This document shows positions 19,075 through 27,028 of a DNA stretch of 64,000 bases, piece after piece. The notes below the pieces were generated by a model. It worked only from the letters and a program-made list of their open reading frames with translations. It made no database searches and was not told the DNA's origin. Position numbers and translations under genes: made by a program. Position 1 is the stretch's first letter. Every line of letters starts with the position of its first letter. The DNA comes from Sphingorhabdus sp. SMR4y (GTDB lineage: Bacteria > Pseudomonadota > Alphaproteobacteria > Sphingomonadales > Sphingomonadaceae), in the NCBI RefSeq assembly GCF_002218195.1, contig NZ_CP022336.1:3281001-3345000 (forward strand), written 5' to 3'.

Positions 19075-19443
19075 GTGACCGAGCGCATTAGCGATGCTGA
19101 ACATGCCGTCATGGAAGTCCTGTGGAAGCGCGCTCCCCTGACCGCAATGGAAGTGGCGGAACAGGTTGTTGCGGAGAAGGACTGGTCGCTTCAGACGGTC
19201 AAGACCCTGTTGTCCCGGCTGGCCGCAAAGGCAGTGGTCGGCACCGAACTCGACGGTCGTCGGTTTCTCTATTCTCCGCTGGTGGAACGGGATGATTATC
19301 TCACCGGCGTATCACGAAATTTTGTGGATCGGCTTTTCGGGGGAAAGGTCACACCTTTGGTTGCGCATCTGGCGGAGGCCGATGAACTGAGCGCCGACGA
19401 CATCCGCGAAATCGAAGAGCTTTTGAGGGAGTTGAAAAAATGA
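19075..19443 (+). CDS. BlaI/MecI/CopY-family transcriptional repressor
   Basis: A 122-residue winged-helix repressor starting at GTG 19075 behind GGGAGGGACC. The family pattern is clear: ISDAEHAVMEVLWKRAPLTAMEVAEQV, the recognition helix region WSLQTVKTLLSRLAAK, then a helical dimerisation tail. BlaI-type repressors are inactivated by cleavage when their partner M56 peptidase senses a signal; that partner overlaps this gene by 4 bases (ATGA). A matching operator lies upstream. Confidence 0.93.
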   Translation: MTERISDAEHAVMEVLWKRAPLTAMEVAEQVVAEKDWSLQTVKTLLSRLAAKAVVGTELDGRRFLYSPLVERDDYLTGVSRNFVDRLFGGKVTPLVAHLAEADELSADDIREIEELLRELKK

Positions 19444-21236
19444 GCGGCGAACTGAACCAATGGATTTGGGATACCATGGTGTCGATGACCTTGCTGATGC
19501 TGCTGGTGTTGATGATCCGCAAACCGGTCAGTCATTTTTTCGGGGCGCGCATAGCCTATCTGTTGTGGATATTGCCGCTCGCCCGCCTGTTCATGCCAAC
19601 GCTGACGCTCGAGGCACCCGCCGTCTCCGAGCCCGCCGCCGCGCTGGCGCCCATGGCGCTGGGTTCGGAAATGGTTGCCACCGTGCCGGTAGAGACTACC
19701 GCCTTCAGCGCGATGGCGTCTTTCGACTGGTCGATGATCGCAATCGTCATCTGGCTTGGCGGGGCGGGCCTGCTGTTCATCAGCAAGCTGGCGGCCTATC
19801 TGCAGTTCCGGGAGGATATCGTATCCGACGGACGCCTGATCGGACGGCACGAGAATATCAAAATCCTGGAAACGGCGGCGATTAGCGGTCCGCTGGCGTT
19901 CGGCCTGTTTGAAAAATATATTGCGGTTCCGACGAATTTCTTCCGCGACTATGCGCCGCGCGAGCGAGACCTGGCGCTGGAGCACGAGATTGCCCATCAT
20001 GAATCGGGCGATCTGGCGGCCAATTTTGTCGGGTTGACGATATTGGCGCTGCACTGGTTCAACCCGGTCGCCTGGTTTGCCTGGATCGCATTCCGGCAGG
20101 ATCAGGAAACCGCATGCGACGCGCGCATCATGGCGCAAAGCGGCCGCGACGTCCGCGCTGTCTATGGCCGGACGATTGCCAAGTCGGCATCCGGTCACCG
20201 TCTGGGGCTGGCCAGTCCGCTGAACCAGAAAGACAAGATAAAGGGACGCCTCAAGATGCTCGGCCGATCGGAGAAATCTTCGCTGAGGCGAAAGCTGGGC
20301 GCCGGACTGGTTGCGGTTGCCACGGTGGTGACATTGCCGCTGACCGCGACCGTTACCTATGCAGAGGCGGTTCAGCCGCTGGACGTTCCGGAGCCAATGG
20401 CACCGGTTGCGCCGCTCGCGCCGTCGGCACCGCTGCCACCCGCGGCGCCTGTCGCTCCGGTTGCCCCTCTAGCCGACAGCGACACGGTCAACATCACGAT
20501 GCTCAACGGCCGCAAGAATTCCGATTTGTCGAAAGATTATGTGCACAAGGTCAAGCATGATGGCCGTACTGTCATCCTGCGGACCGACAAAAAGCTGAGC
20601 AAGACAGAAATTCGCGAGATGGTTGCCGAAGCGGAAAAATCCCGGCTCGCGGCGGAAAAGGCGTTGCGCGACGAAGGACTGGACCGCAGGGACATGGAAG
20701 CGAGCATGCGCGAGGTCGAGCGGGATCTGGCGCTCGCCGAGAAAGAAATGAAGCAGGAGTGGCGGGAAGCGCAGCGAGAGGTCCGTGAAGCGATGCGCGA
20801 AGCCGAGAAAGCCCGGCGCGAGGCTCTGGCGGAAGCCCGGGAAGCGCAGCGGGAAGCCAGAGAAGCCAAGCGCGAAGCGGCTGAAGAGATGACACCCGTC
20901 TCCCGCATCTCGTCGATATTCTATAGCAAGGGAAGCACGGCGTCCTCTGCAACCAGCGTCAAGGTCAACGGCCCCGATTGCGTGGCGATGAACAAGCAGA
21001 TCGCCATGGGCGGCGAGAATGGACTGGCGACGCAGGCCTGGGCCGTGGTGGCCGGATGCGGCGGGTTTGAGGTCAAAATCGACAAGGCCGCGATCCTCGG
21101 CGCAGCGTTGAAGGGGCTGAAAAAAGAACGGGCCGAGGCGGAAAAATGTGATGACAGCGATGTTGAGCGCACGAAAAAGATCCAGGAAATCGACCGCAGC
21201 ATTGCGAAGGTAAAAGCCCAGCTGGCGATGATATAG
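19440..21236 (+). CDS. M56 family (BlaR1/MecR1-like) membrane metallopeptidase with coiled-coil C-terminus
   Basis: A 598-residue membrane protein. Several hydrophobic helices in the first ~300 residues enclose the zinc motif HEIAHHE (His182, Glu183, His186) of M56 peptidases, followed by the conserved HWFNPVAWFAW segment and DQETACD. After the last helix (about 285-305) comes an Ala/Pro-rich linker and then, from about residue 390 to 480, a long Glu/Arg/Ala coiled coil. The penicillin-binding sensor domain of true BlaR1 is missing, so the signal is probably not a beta-lactam. It is coupled to the BlaI-like gene by an ATGA overlap and followed by a terminator. Confidence 0.9.
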   Translation: MSGELNQWIWDTMVSMTLLMLLVLMIRKPVSHFFGARIAYLLWILPLARLFMPTLTLEAPAVSEPAAALAPMALGSEMVATVPVETTAFSAMASFDWSMIAIVIWLGGAGLLFISKLAAYLQFREDIVSDGRLIGRHENIKILETAAISGPLAFGLFEKYIAVPTNFFRDYAPRERDLALEHEIAHHESGDLAANFVGLTILALHWFNPVAWFAWIAFRQDQETACDARIMAQSGRDVRAVYGRTIAKSASGHRLGLASPLNQKDKIKGRLKMLGRSEKSSLRRKLGAGLVAVATVVTLPLTATVTYAEAVQPLDVPEPMAPVAPLAPSAPLPPAAPVAPVAPLADSDTVNITMLNGRKNSDLSKDYVHKVKHDGRTVILRTDKKLSKTEIREMVAEAEKSRLAAEKALRDEGLDRRDMEASMREVERDLALAEKEMKQEWREAQREVREAMREAEKARREALAEAREAQREAREAKREAAEEMTPVSRISSIFYSKGSTASSATSVKVNGPDCVAMNKQIAMGGENGLATQAWAVVAGCGGFEVKIDKAAILGAALKGLKKERAEAEKCDDSDVERTKKIQEIDRSIAKVKAQLAMI

Positions 21237-21266
21237 GCCGGGGAAACCGTGTATCACGGGGCATGA

Positions 21267-21296
21267 GGGCGGTTCGTTTCGCGGACCGCCCTTTTT
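21267..21296 (+). terminator. Rho-independent terminator after the M56 gene
   Basis: Stem GGGCGGTTCG / CGGACCGCCC with a TTTCG loop and one G-U pair, then TTTTT. It closes the two-gene blaI-like/M56 unit 30 bases after the stop codon. Confidence 0.9.
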
Positions 21297-21335
21297 CGTG
21301 GTTGTTTTATGGGCTGGATATGCCACATCATTGCC

Positions 21336-22208
21336 ATGGACTTTGACCCTTCGAAATATCCCACCGGTCTGTGCGAGCAGATGGAACCGCTGGTCGCCCG
21401 CGTACTGGCCGGCAATCCCAGCCCCTACACCTATACCGGCACCCAGACTTATATTGTCGGCAATGGATCGGATCGCGCGGTGATCGATCCCGGCCCGGCG
21501 ATTGACGCGCATATCGATGCGATTATCGCAGCGGTCGGCGAGGCCAAGATCACGGCAATCATGTGCACCCACACCCATCGCGACCATAGTCCCGCCGCCG
21601 CGCCGCTGGCAGCGCGCACCGGTGCGCCGATCATTGGCTGCGCGCCGCTGGTGCTGGCCGACGACGGGCCGCGCGCCGACGAGAGTTTTGACAAGGAGTA
21701 TCAGCCGGACCGCGTGCTGGCCGATGGCGAGACGGTTTCCGGTGACGGCTGGACCATCGAAGCGGTGGCGACGCCGGGGCACACGTCCAATCATCTCTGC
21801 CTCGCGGTGCCGGAATCCGGTGCGATGTTTACCGGCGATCATGTGATGGCCTGGTCGACCAGCGTCATTGTCCCGCCCGATGGCGATATGGCCGACTATA
21901 TGGCAAGCCTGCAGAAGCTTTATGAACGCGAGGACAAGGTCTATTATCCCGCCCATGGCAAGAAGGTGACCAATCCGCGCCAGCTCGTGCGCGGGATGAT
22001 GGGCCATCGCAAGCAGCGCGAACGGCAGATATTGAAGCTGCTGGAGGAAGGCCCGGCGGTGATCACTGACATGGTTCCGCGCATGTACAAGGGGCTCGAT
22101 CCGCGGCTCAATGGTGCTGCGGGTCAATCGGTGCGCGCGCATCTGATCGACCTCAAGAAAAAGGGACAGGTGACGCAGTCTGGTGACGTCTGGGCGATGG
22201 CCGGATGA
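21336..22208 (+). CDS. MBL-fold hydrolase, LACTB2-like, with winged-helix C-terminus
   Basis: A 290-residue metallo-beta-lactamase-fold protein. The metal motif THTHRDH is at about 78-84, further ligands are in TPGHTSNH and TGDHVM, and PAHGK closes the fold. The C-terminal ~70 residues form the small winged-helix domain seen in human LACTB2-type endoribonucleases. I prefer ATG 21336 over 21309 because the extra nine codons lie close to the upstream terminator. It is not a true antibiotic lactamase by these motifs, in spite of the BlaI/M56 neighbours, from which a terminator separates it. It overlaps the next gene by 4 bases. Confidence 0.87.
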   Translation: MDFDPSKYPTGLCEQMEPLVARVLAGNPSPYTYTGTQTYIVGNGSDRAVIDPGPAIDAHIDAIIAAVGEAKITAIMCTHTHRDHSPAAAPLAARTGAPIIGCAPLVLADDGPRADESFDKEYQPDRVLADGETVSGDGWTIEAVATPGHTSNHLCLAVPESGAMFTGDHVMAWSTSVIVPPDGDMADYMASLQKLYEREDKVYYPAHGKKVTNPRQLVRGMMGHRKQRERQILKLLEEGPAVITDMVPRMYKGLDPRLNGAAGQSVRAHLIDLKKKGQVTQSGDVWAMAG

Positions 22209-22921
22209 CGGTCGAAATGTCACGCCGCCTCTGGATTGCGGTCGCGGTTGCCGGCGTGATATTCATCATATTGGGCGCGCTGGCATGGTTGCTCTTTGCG
22301 CGGGTCGAAACCAGCATCGCCCCCGATCCGATGTCGATTGCCGATGCCAGCCTGACCCATATGCAGGAGCAGAACCGGCTGACAGTCTTCTCCGCCAGCT
22401 ACAATGCCACTGTCACCACCACGTTGAGCAGGCTCGGGCTGTCCGCGCGGAAAACCCTGATCATGCCGGGAACGGTGCGCTACGAACTGGATCTGGCCAA
22501 GCTCGGTGCTGATGATGTCCGCTGGGACGCGCGGGACAACACGCTCTATGTCGAGATCCCGGCGATCGAAATCGCCCGGCCCGAGGCCCATATCGACCGG
22601 ATCCAGACCTATGATGATGGCGGCATTTTGATGGCGCTTACCGACGCGGAAAATGTCCTCGATCAGGCCAACCGGAAGAAGGGCGTTGCAGAACTGGCCG
22701 AACAGGCAAAAAATCCGGTACAGTTGCGGCTCGCCCGAGAGGCCGCGCGCCGTGCCGTCAGGCATAATTTTGCGGTGCCGTTGCAGGCTGCTGGTGTGGA
22801 AGCAAAGATTGACGCCTTTTTCCCTTACGAGCGTAGCCGCTACAAGGAACGGTGGGACTATTCGCGGCCGATCCGGGAGGTGCTGGCGGAGCAGAAACAG
22901 AAAAGGGAAGCGGGAGAGTGA
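22205..22921 (+). CDS. DUF4230 membrane-anchored protein
   Basis: A 238-residue protein with one N-terminal transmembrane helix (about 10-33, IAVAVAGVIFIILGALAWLLF) and a soluble domain of the DUF4230 type, predicted on the periplasmic side. The domain shows the recurring strand pairs of the family (VRYELDLAKL, VEIPAIEIARP). Function is unknown. It overlaps the MBL-fold gene by ATGA and the kelch lipoprotein starts 2 bases after its stop, so the three form one operon. Confidence 0.8.
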   Translation: MTVEMSRRLWIAVAVAGVIFIILGALAWLLFARVETSIAPDPMSIADASLTHMQEQNRLTVFSASYNATVTTTLSRLGLSARKTLIMPGTVRYELDLAKLGADDVRWDARDNTLYVEIPAIEIARPEAHIDRIQTYDDGGILMALTDAENVLDQANRKKGVAELAEQAKNPVQLRLAREAARRAVRHNFAVPLQAAGVEAKIDAFFPYERSRYKERWDYSRPIREVLAEQKQKREAGE

Positions 22922-22923
22922 CG

Positions 22924-23994
22924 ATGCGGGACATGTGGGTGGCGATCATGCTGTCGGGACTGATGCTGACCGGATGCGAACGCAGTCCGCAGCCGGAACC
23001 ACAGTCGGAAATCGCCGGATTTGTCCTGCCGGAACCGATTTCCAACAATGCCGTGGCGGTTGCCGACGGACCGGACGGCCCGACCCTCTATAGTTTCAAC
23101 GGGCTGAAAGCGGGCAAGAGCTGGAAAGACACGAGCAACGCTGCCTTTGCCTGTGTGCTCGCGACGGAGACCTGCAAGATCATCGCGTCCGTCCCGGTCA
23201 AGGAAGGACGGCTGGCCAGTGCCGCGGTGACTGTGGCGGGGAAAATCTATATTTTCGGTGGCTATACGGTTGCGGCCAACGGCGACGAGCTCTCCACGCC
23301 GGAGGTTTTTGCCTTTGACCCGGCGACCGGGCGCTACGAGCCAGTGGCCGACATGCCGACCCCGGTCGATGACGCGCTCGCTGTGCCTTACCAGAACCGT
23401 TTCATCTATCTGATCTCCGGCTGGCATGACGAAGGCAATGTCAGTGTGGTGCAGCTGTTCGATACCCAGACCGGTGCCTGGACCGAGGCCACGGCCTTTC
23501 CCGGCACGCCTGTCTTTGGCCATAGCGGCGGCATAGCGGGCAACAGCATCATCGTCAGTGACGGCGTGGCGTCCGTCTTTGCCGATGGCAAACGCAAATT
23601 TGTCGCGGCGAAGCTGACCTGGCGCGGCGATATCGATCCCGAAAATCCAACGCAGATCAACTGGCGCGGCGTCGACGCCCATTCCGGCCTGGCGAAATAC
23701 CGGATGGCGGCAATCGGTGACGAAGCCGGCGAGCGGATCATATTTGCCGGGGGCGGCGACAATCCCTATAATTATGACGGCATCGGCTATGATGGCGTGC
23801 CGGCGAAGCCATCGGGCGGCTTTTTCGCCTATGACCTGAAAAGCGACCGGTGGATTGAACTGGGACGGCTGGCAGAACCCAGCATGGACCATCGCGGTCT
23901 CGCGAAAGCCGGAGGATATTATTATATTCTGGGCGGGATGGATACCGAGCAGAAAGTGACCGACCGGATCGTGCGGTTTCGCGCCGCCCCCTGA
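22924..23994 (+). CDS. Kelch-repeat lipoprotein
   Basis: A 356-residue exported protein. ATG 22924 gives a lipoprotein signal (MWVAIMLSGLMLTGC), with the lipidated cysteine at residue 19. The mature part has repeated kelch-like blades, for example GKIYIFGGYTV with a following acidic turn, NRFIYLISGW, and GGYYYILGGMD near the end, forming a beta-propeller likely at the periplasmic or outer membrane face. Ligand unknown. It is the last gene of the MBL-DUF4230-kelch operon. Confidence 0.85.
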   Translation: MRDMWVAIMLSGLMLTGCERSPQPEPQSEIAGFVLPEPISNNAVAVADGPDGPTLYSFNGLKAGKSWKDTSNAAFACVLATETCKIIASVPVKEGRLASAAVTVAGKIYIFGGYTVAANGDELSTPEVFAFDPATGRYEPVADMPTPVDDALAVPYQNRFIYLISGWHDEGNVSVVQLFDTQTGAWTEATAFPGTPVFGHSGGIAGNSIIVSDGVASVFADGKRKFVAAKLTWRGDIDPENPTQINWRGVDAHSGLAKYRMAAIGDEAGERIIFAGGGDNPYNYDGIGYDGVPAKPSGGFFAYDLKSDRWIELGRLAEPSMDHRGLAKAGGYYYILGGMDTEQKVTDRIVRFRAAP

Positions 23995-24101
23995 ATGGCG
24001 AATCGCCGTGATGGACATTTGTGTCTGACTGGCGCTATATTCGCGATTGATCCCGATGGGGTCAGGGTTGCTTCAAGGGGATTTTCTCGGGAGCTGCGAA
24101 T

Positions 24102-24848
24102 ATGGGGGTTACAGACAATATAGCGAGATCGGCTGCGCAGCCGGCGGCGGGCTTTGCGCGCGACCAGCAATTTTTTGTCCGGATGTCGATCGTCCTGGCT
24201 GCGGTCATCGTCTTCGGCTTTGCCCAATTCAGTGCGCGGGGCATGGTTGATTTGCCTGCTGTGCCCGTCTGGGTCCATTTGCACGCTGTCTTGATGTTGG
24301 CGTGGCTGGGGCTACTGGTTGCGCAGAATCTGCTTGTCCAGCGCGGCAATATCGCCCTGCATCGCAAGATTGGCTGGTTTGGCGGCGTCCTGGCGCTGAC
24401 GATATGCGCCAGCGGATTTTACACCGGCTATATGGCGGTGCGGCTGCAACGCTTTCCGTCCTTTTTCGACAATAGCTATTTTCTGGCCCTGACCTTTGTC
24501 GAACTGGTCGTTTTCGCCGCCATGGTAGAATGGGCGATCGTGTTGCGGCGGCAGACCCAGTGGCATCGCCGGATCATGACCGGCGCCACTATCATCGCGC
24601 TGGAGCCGGCCTTTGGCCGCTTGCTGCCGATGCCGTTGCTCGGGGGCTGGGGCGAGTGGATCATATTGATTATCCAGCTGCTGTTCGTCGCCATATTGGC
24701 AAGGCACGACCGGACAATAGCGGGAGCGATCCATCCGGCAACGCTGGCAAGCGGTGTGATCGTGACCGCCGTGCACGTGGGGATTACCGGTCTGGCCCTC
24801 TATCCGCCGTTTCAGCAACTTGCTGATTCGATTGCCGCATCCGGCTGA
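24102..24848 (+). CDS. Multi-pass membrane protein of unknown function
   Basis: A 248-residue protein with seven likely membrane helices after a soluble N-terminus of ~28 residues. Histidines sit at helix edges (WVHLHAVLMLAW, ALHRKIGW, QWHRRIM), a pattern seen in small heme- or quinone-linked membrane families such as DUF2306, to which the later gene at 56336 belongs; membership is suggestive only. It has its own intergenic region on both sides. Confidence 0.72.
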   Translation: MGVTDNIARSAAQPAAGFARDQQFFVRMSIVLAAVIVFGFAQFSARGMVDLPAVPVWVHLHAVLMLAWLGLLVAQNLLVQRGNIALHRKIGWFGGVLALTICASGFYTGYMAVRLQRFPSFFDNSYFLALTFVELVVFAAMVEWAIVLRRQTQWHRRIMTGATIIALEPAFGRLLPMPLLGGWGEWIILIIQLLFVAILARHDRTIAGAIHPATLASGVIVTAVHVGITGLALYPPFQQLADSIAASG

Positions 24849-24968
24849 GGCTGGCGGCCATGGCATGCGAATAATTTCGCCAATTTTCGTGCTGACGGGC
24901 GTTCGACACAAGACAAATGCCATTTCGCTTCCTATATGAACCGGGCACGCATGACAGAGGAATGAAAA

Positions 24969-25982
24969 ATGGACGCACGTGGTGGAATTGGCGGCAGCCT
25001 GGCCGGGGTCGACATTGTCGAGGAAATCAACAAGCTGCGCAAGGAGCGCAATGCGATCATCCTCGCCCATTATTACCAGAAGCCGGAGATTCAGGATATT
25101 GCCGATTTTGTCGGCGACAGTCTCGAACTGTCGCGCAAGGCAGCGGAAACCGATGCCGACGTGATTGCCTTCTGCGGCGTGAAGTTCATGGCCGAAACGG
25201 CGAAAATCCTGTCGCCGGAGAAGATCGTCGTGCTGCCCGATATGGACGCCGGCTGTTCGCTTGAGGACAGCTGTCCGCCGGACAAGTTCAAGGCGTTCCG
25301 CGACGAGCATCCCGATCATATCGCGCTGACCTATATCAACTGCTCGGCCGAGGTGAAGGCGCTGAGCGACATCATCGTCACCAGTTCGTCGGCGGAACAT
25401 ATTCTCTCGCAGATTCCGCTCGACCAGAAGATCATCTTTGGCCCCGACAAGCATCTCGGCGGCTATATCGCCAAGAAAACCGGCCGCGACATGCTGCTCT
25501 GGCCGGGTGTGTGTATCGTTCACGAGGCATTTAGCGAGACCGAACTACTCAAGCTGCAGGCGCAGCATCCTGGCGCTCCGGTGGCCGCGCATCCCGAATG
25601 CCCCGCCTATATTCTCGATCACGCGGATATGGTCGGCTCGACCAGCGCGATCCTGAAATATGCCAAGGAATTTGACGGCGACACGATCATCATCGCCACC
25701 GAACCGCATATCATCCACCAGATGGAAAAAGCGGTACCGGAAAAGAATTTTATCGGCGCGCCCGGTGCGGACGGCAACTGCAACTGCAATATCTGCCCCT
25801 ATATGGCGCTGAACACGATGGAGAAGCTCTATGTGGCGCTCCGCGATCTGGAGCCACGCATCGAGATGGACGAGGAACTGCGCCTGCAGGCCCGCAAGTC
25901 GATCGACAAGATGATGGAAATGGCGAGCGCGACGGTCGGGCAGGGGGACCTGGGGCCGGCTGATCTGGCGCATGAGGGGTAG
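24969..25982 (+). CDS. nadA: Quinolinate synthase
   Basis: A 337-residue [4Fe-4S] enzyme that condenses iminoaspartate with dihydroxyacetone phosphate to quinolinate in de novo NAD synthesis. The three cluster cysteines expected for the family are visible: Cys124 in INCSAEVKA, Cys210 in HPEC, and one in the CNCNICP segment (270-275). The start ATG 24969 follows AGAGGAATGAAAA. nadC lies about 1 kb downstream on the same strand, separated by two minus-strand genes and repeats; nadB is not in the window. Confidence 0.97.
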   Translation: MDARGGIGGSLAGVDIVEEINKLRKERNAIILAHYYQKPEIQDIADFVGDSLELSRKAAETDADVIAFCGVKFMAETAKILSPEKIVVLPDMDAGCSLEDSCPPDKFKAFRDEHPDHIALTYINCSAEVKALSDIIVTSSSAEHILSQIPLDQKIIFGPDKHLGGYIAKKTGRDMLLWPGVCIVHEAFSETELLKLQAQHPGAPVAAHPECPAYILDHADMVGSTSAILKYAKEFDGDTIIIATEPHIIHQMEKAVPEKNFIGAPGADGNCNCNICPYMALNTMEKLYVALRDLEPRIEMDEELRLQARKSIDKMMEMASATVGQGDLGPADLAHEG

Positions 25983-26070
25983 GTTTTCCAGCCACTCATG
26001 GTAGTGATTTTCCAGGATCAGTGGAACCGTAGTCCGGAACGGGCATATTTAGGGGTGGAAATCGCGTAAT

Positions 26071-26098
26071 CTGGATTCCCGCCTTCGCGGGAATGACA
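26071..26098. repeat. REP element, family GGATTCCCGCC, outer copy
   Basis: CTGGATTCCCGCC-TTC-GCGGGAATGACA, with an internal hairpin ATTCCCGC/GCGGGAAT. It lies in opposite orientation to the element at 26123-26151, forming a REPIN-like pair downstream of the GIY-YIG gene. Confidence 0.85.
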
Positions 26099-26122
26099 CA
26101 GCTGTTAGGGACTAGAGCTCTC

Positions 26123-26508
26123 TTGTCATCCCCGCGCAGGCGGGGATCCAGTTGGCGCTATCTTTCGGCCCTATCATCCGTTGAGCGTGTCAAACAAGTC
26201 ATCCCAGTCCGGATTGCTCTCCTCGATCAGCCGCAATTTCCATCCTCGGTTCCATTTCTTGAGCGCCTTTTCACGGGCGATGGCATCGCGGACATCGGTA
26301 AACGGTTCGATATGGACCAGCCTCGTCACGCGATATTTCTTGGTAAATTCTGAAGCTTTGCCGTTTCGATGGGCGAAGATGCGGGCGGCGAGATTGCTGG
26401 TGACACCGATGTAGAGTGTCCCGTTCCGTTGGCTGGCGAGAATATAGACGTAATAGGTGCGGGGCATGGCCTGCTCTAGCTGGATTCCCGCCTTCGCGGG
26501 AATGACAA
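26123..26508 (-). mobile_element. Candidate minimal GIY-YIG element A bounded by REP-type inverted repeats
   Basis: Left end 26123-26151 (begins TTGTCATCCCCGCG, ends GGGGATCCAG) and right end 26480-26508 (begins CTGGATTCCCGCC, ends GGGAATGACAA) are inverted repeats of 29 bases with 26 identical positions; each can also fold as a hairpin. Between them lies only the 97-codon GIY-YIG gene, with 22 and 12 bases to spare. The ends belong to a dispersed REP family whose extra copy is at 26071. Calling it mobile is inference: no target duplication or second copy of the whole unit is visible here. Confidence 0.5.
26174..26467 (-). CDS. Stand-alone GIY-YIG endonuclease-family protein A
   Basis: A 97-residue single-domain GIY-YIG protein (YhbQ/UPF0213-like). 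The two strands carry YVYIL and LYIG (GIY and YIG equivalents), the catalytic arginine is in NLAARI, and the metal-binding glutamate in AREKALKKWNR. It ends a few residues after the domain, with no DNA-binding extension. The start ATG is 12 bases from a REP-type inverted repeat and the stop 22 bases from the other, so its promoter must lie in or beyond the repeat. It has the same design as the gene at 58692. Confidence 0.93.
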   Translation of the reverse strand: MPRTYYVYILASQRNGTLYIGVTSNLAARIFAHRNGKASEFTKKYRVTRLVHIEPFTDVRDAIAREKALKKWNRGWKLRLIEESNPDWDDLFDTLNG

Positions 26509-26551
26509 ACGGGTGGAACGGATTAACAGTTTCGGTCAGCCCTTGGCCTTT

Positions 26552-26842
26552 TTACCCCGCCATCACCCGCTTCACCACTTCCGGTTCGGCGCGGATGACC
26601 TTGAGATAGGCGCGGACCGCGGGCGGGGGCATGTGGCGGCCGATTTCATATTGGCGGATATTGGCCAGCGGAATGCCGTAGGTTTCGGCAAATTCCTTCT
26701 GCGTCATGCCGAGGTCATGACGCAGCACCCGGATGAAGCGGCCCATATGCGCACGTTCCAGACCAGCGACGCTGACGTCGAAATCTTCCGGGTCATTGGG
26801 ATCAGCGGGGATTGCGATCATAGTCTCTTTGTTCCCGGGCAT
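26552..26842 (-). CDS. XRE-family HTH regulator, antitoxin-like
   Basis: A 96-residue protein with a helix-turn-helix in the C-terminal half (LGMTQKEFAETYGIPLANI, then EIGRHMPPPAVRAYLKVI), as in antitoxins of BrnA/HigA-like and NadS-like type. A strong ribosome-binding site (AAGGAGGAGCA) precedes the ATG. No toxin-sized reading frame is found on either side: upstream on the same strand the frames are broken by stops within 60 bases and downstream lies element A. It is therefore a solitary regulator or the survivor of a toxin-antitoxin pair. It is divergent from nadC. Confidence 0.85.
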   Translation of the reverse strand: MPGNKETMIAIPADPNDPEDFDVSVAGLERAHMGRFIRVLRHDLGMTQKEFAETYGIPLANIRQYEIGRHMPPPAVRAYLKVIRAEPEVVKRVMAG

Positions 26843-27028
26843 TGCTCCTCCTTACCGAAATCAATCTTGTTGCCGGCCCGCGCTTGCTCGGTGAGAGCAA
26901 AGTCAAAATTCCTCAAATCAGATATGTGAAACACCCGATGTTCTCAAGCTGACCCCTTCGAAAAGTCATGACAGTTTCGGCCAGCCATGTTTGTCTTGAG
27001 CCCGGCGTGCTATTGGCTACAAGAGCAT

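Noticed and set aside
21336-22208. A beta-lactamase gene next to blaI/blaR1-like genes
   Set aside because: The MBL-fold motifs and winged-helix tail fit LACTB2-type hydrolases, and a terminator separates it from the regulator pair.
26071-26151. CRISPR-like repeats near nadA
   Set aside because: There are only two inverted, imperfect copies with no regular spacers; they are REP elements. No CRISPR array is visible in the window.
26843-26990. A toxin gene upstream of the XRE antitoxin-like gene
   Set aside because: The frames on that strand are broken by stops; the longest open piece is about 30 codons with no BrnT, RelE or HigB features.
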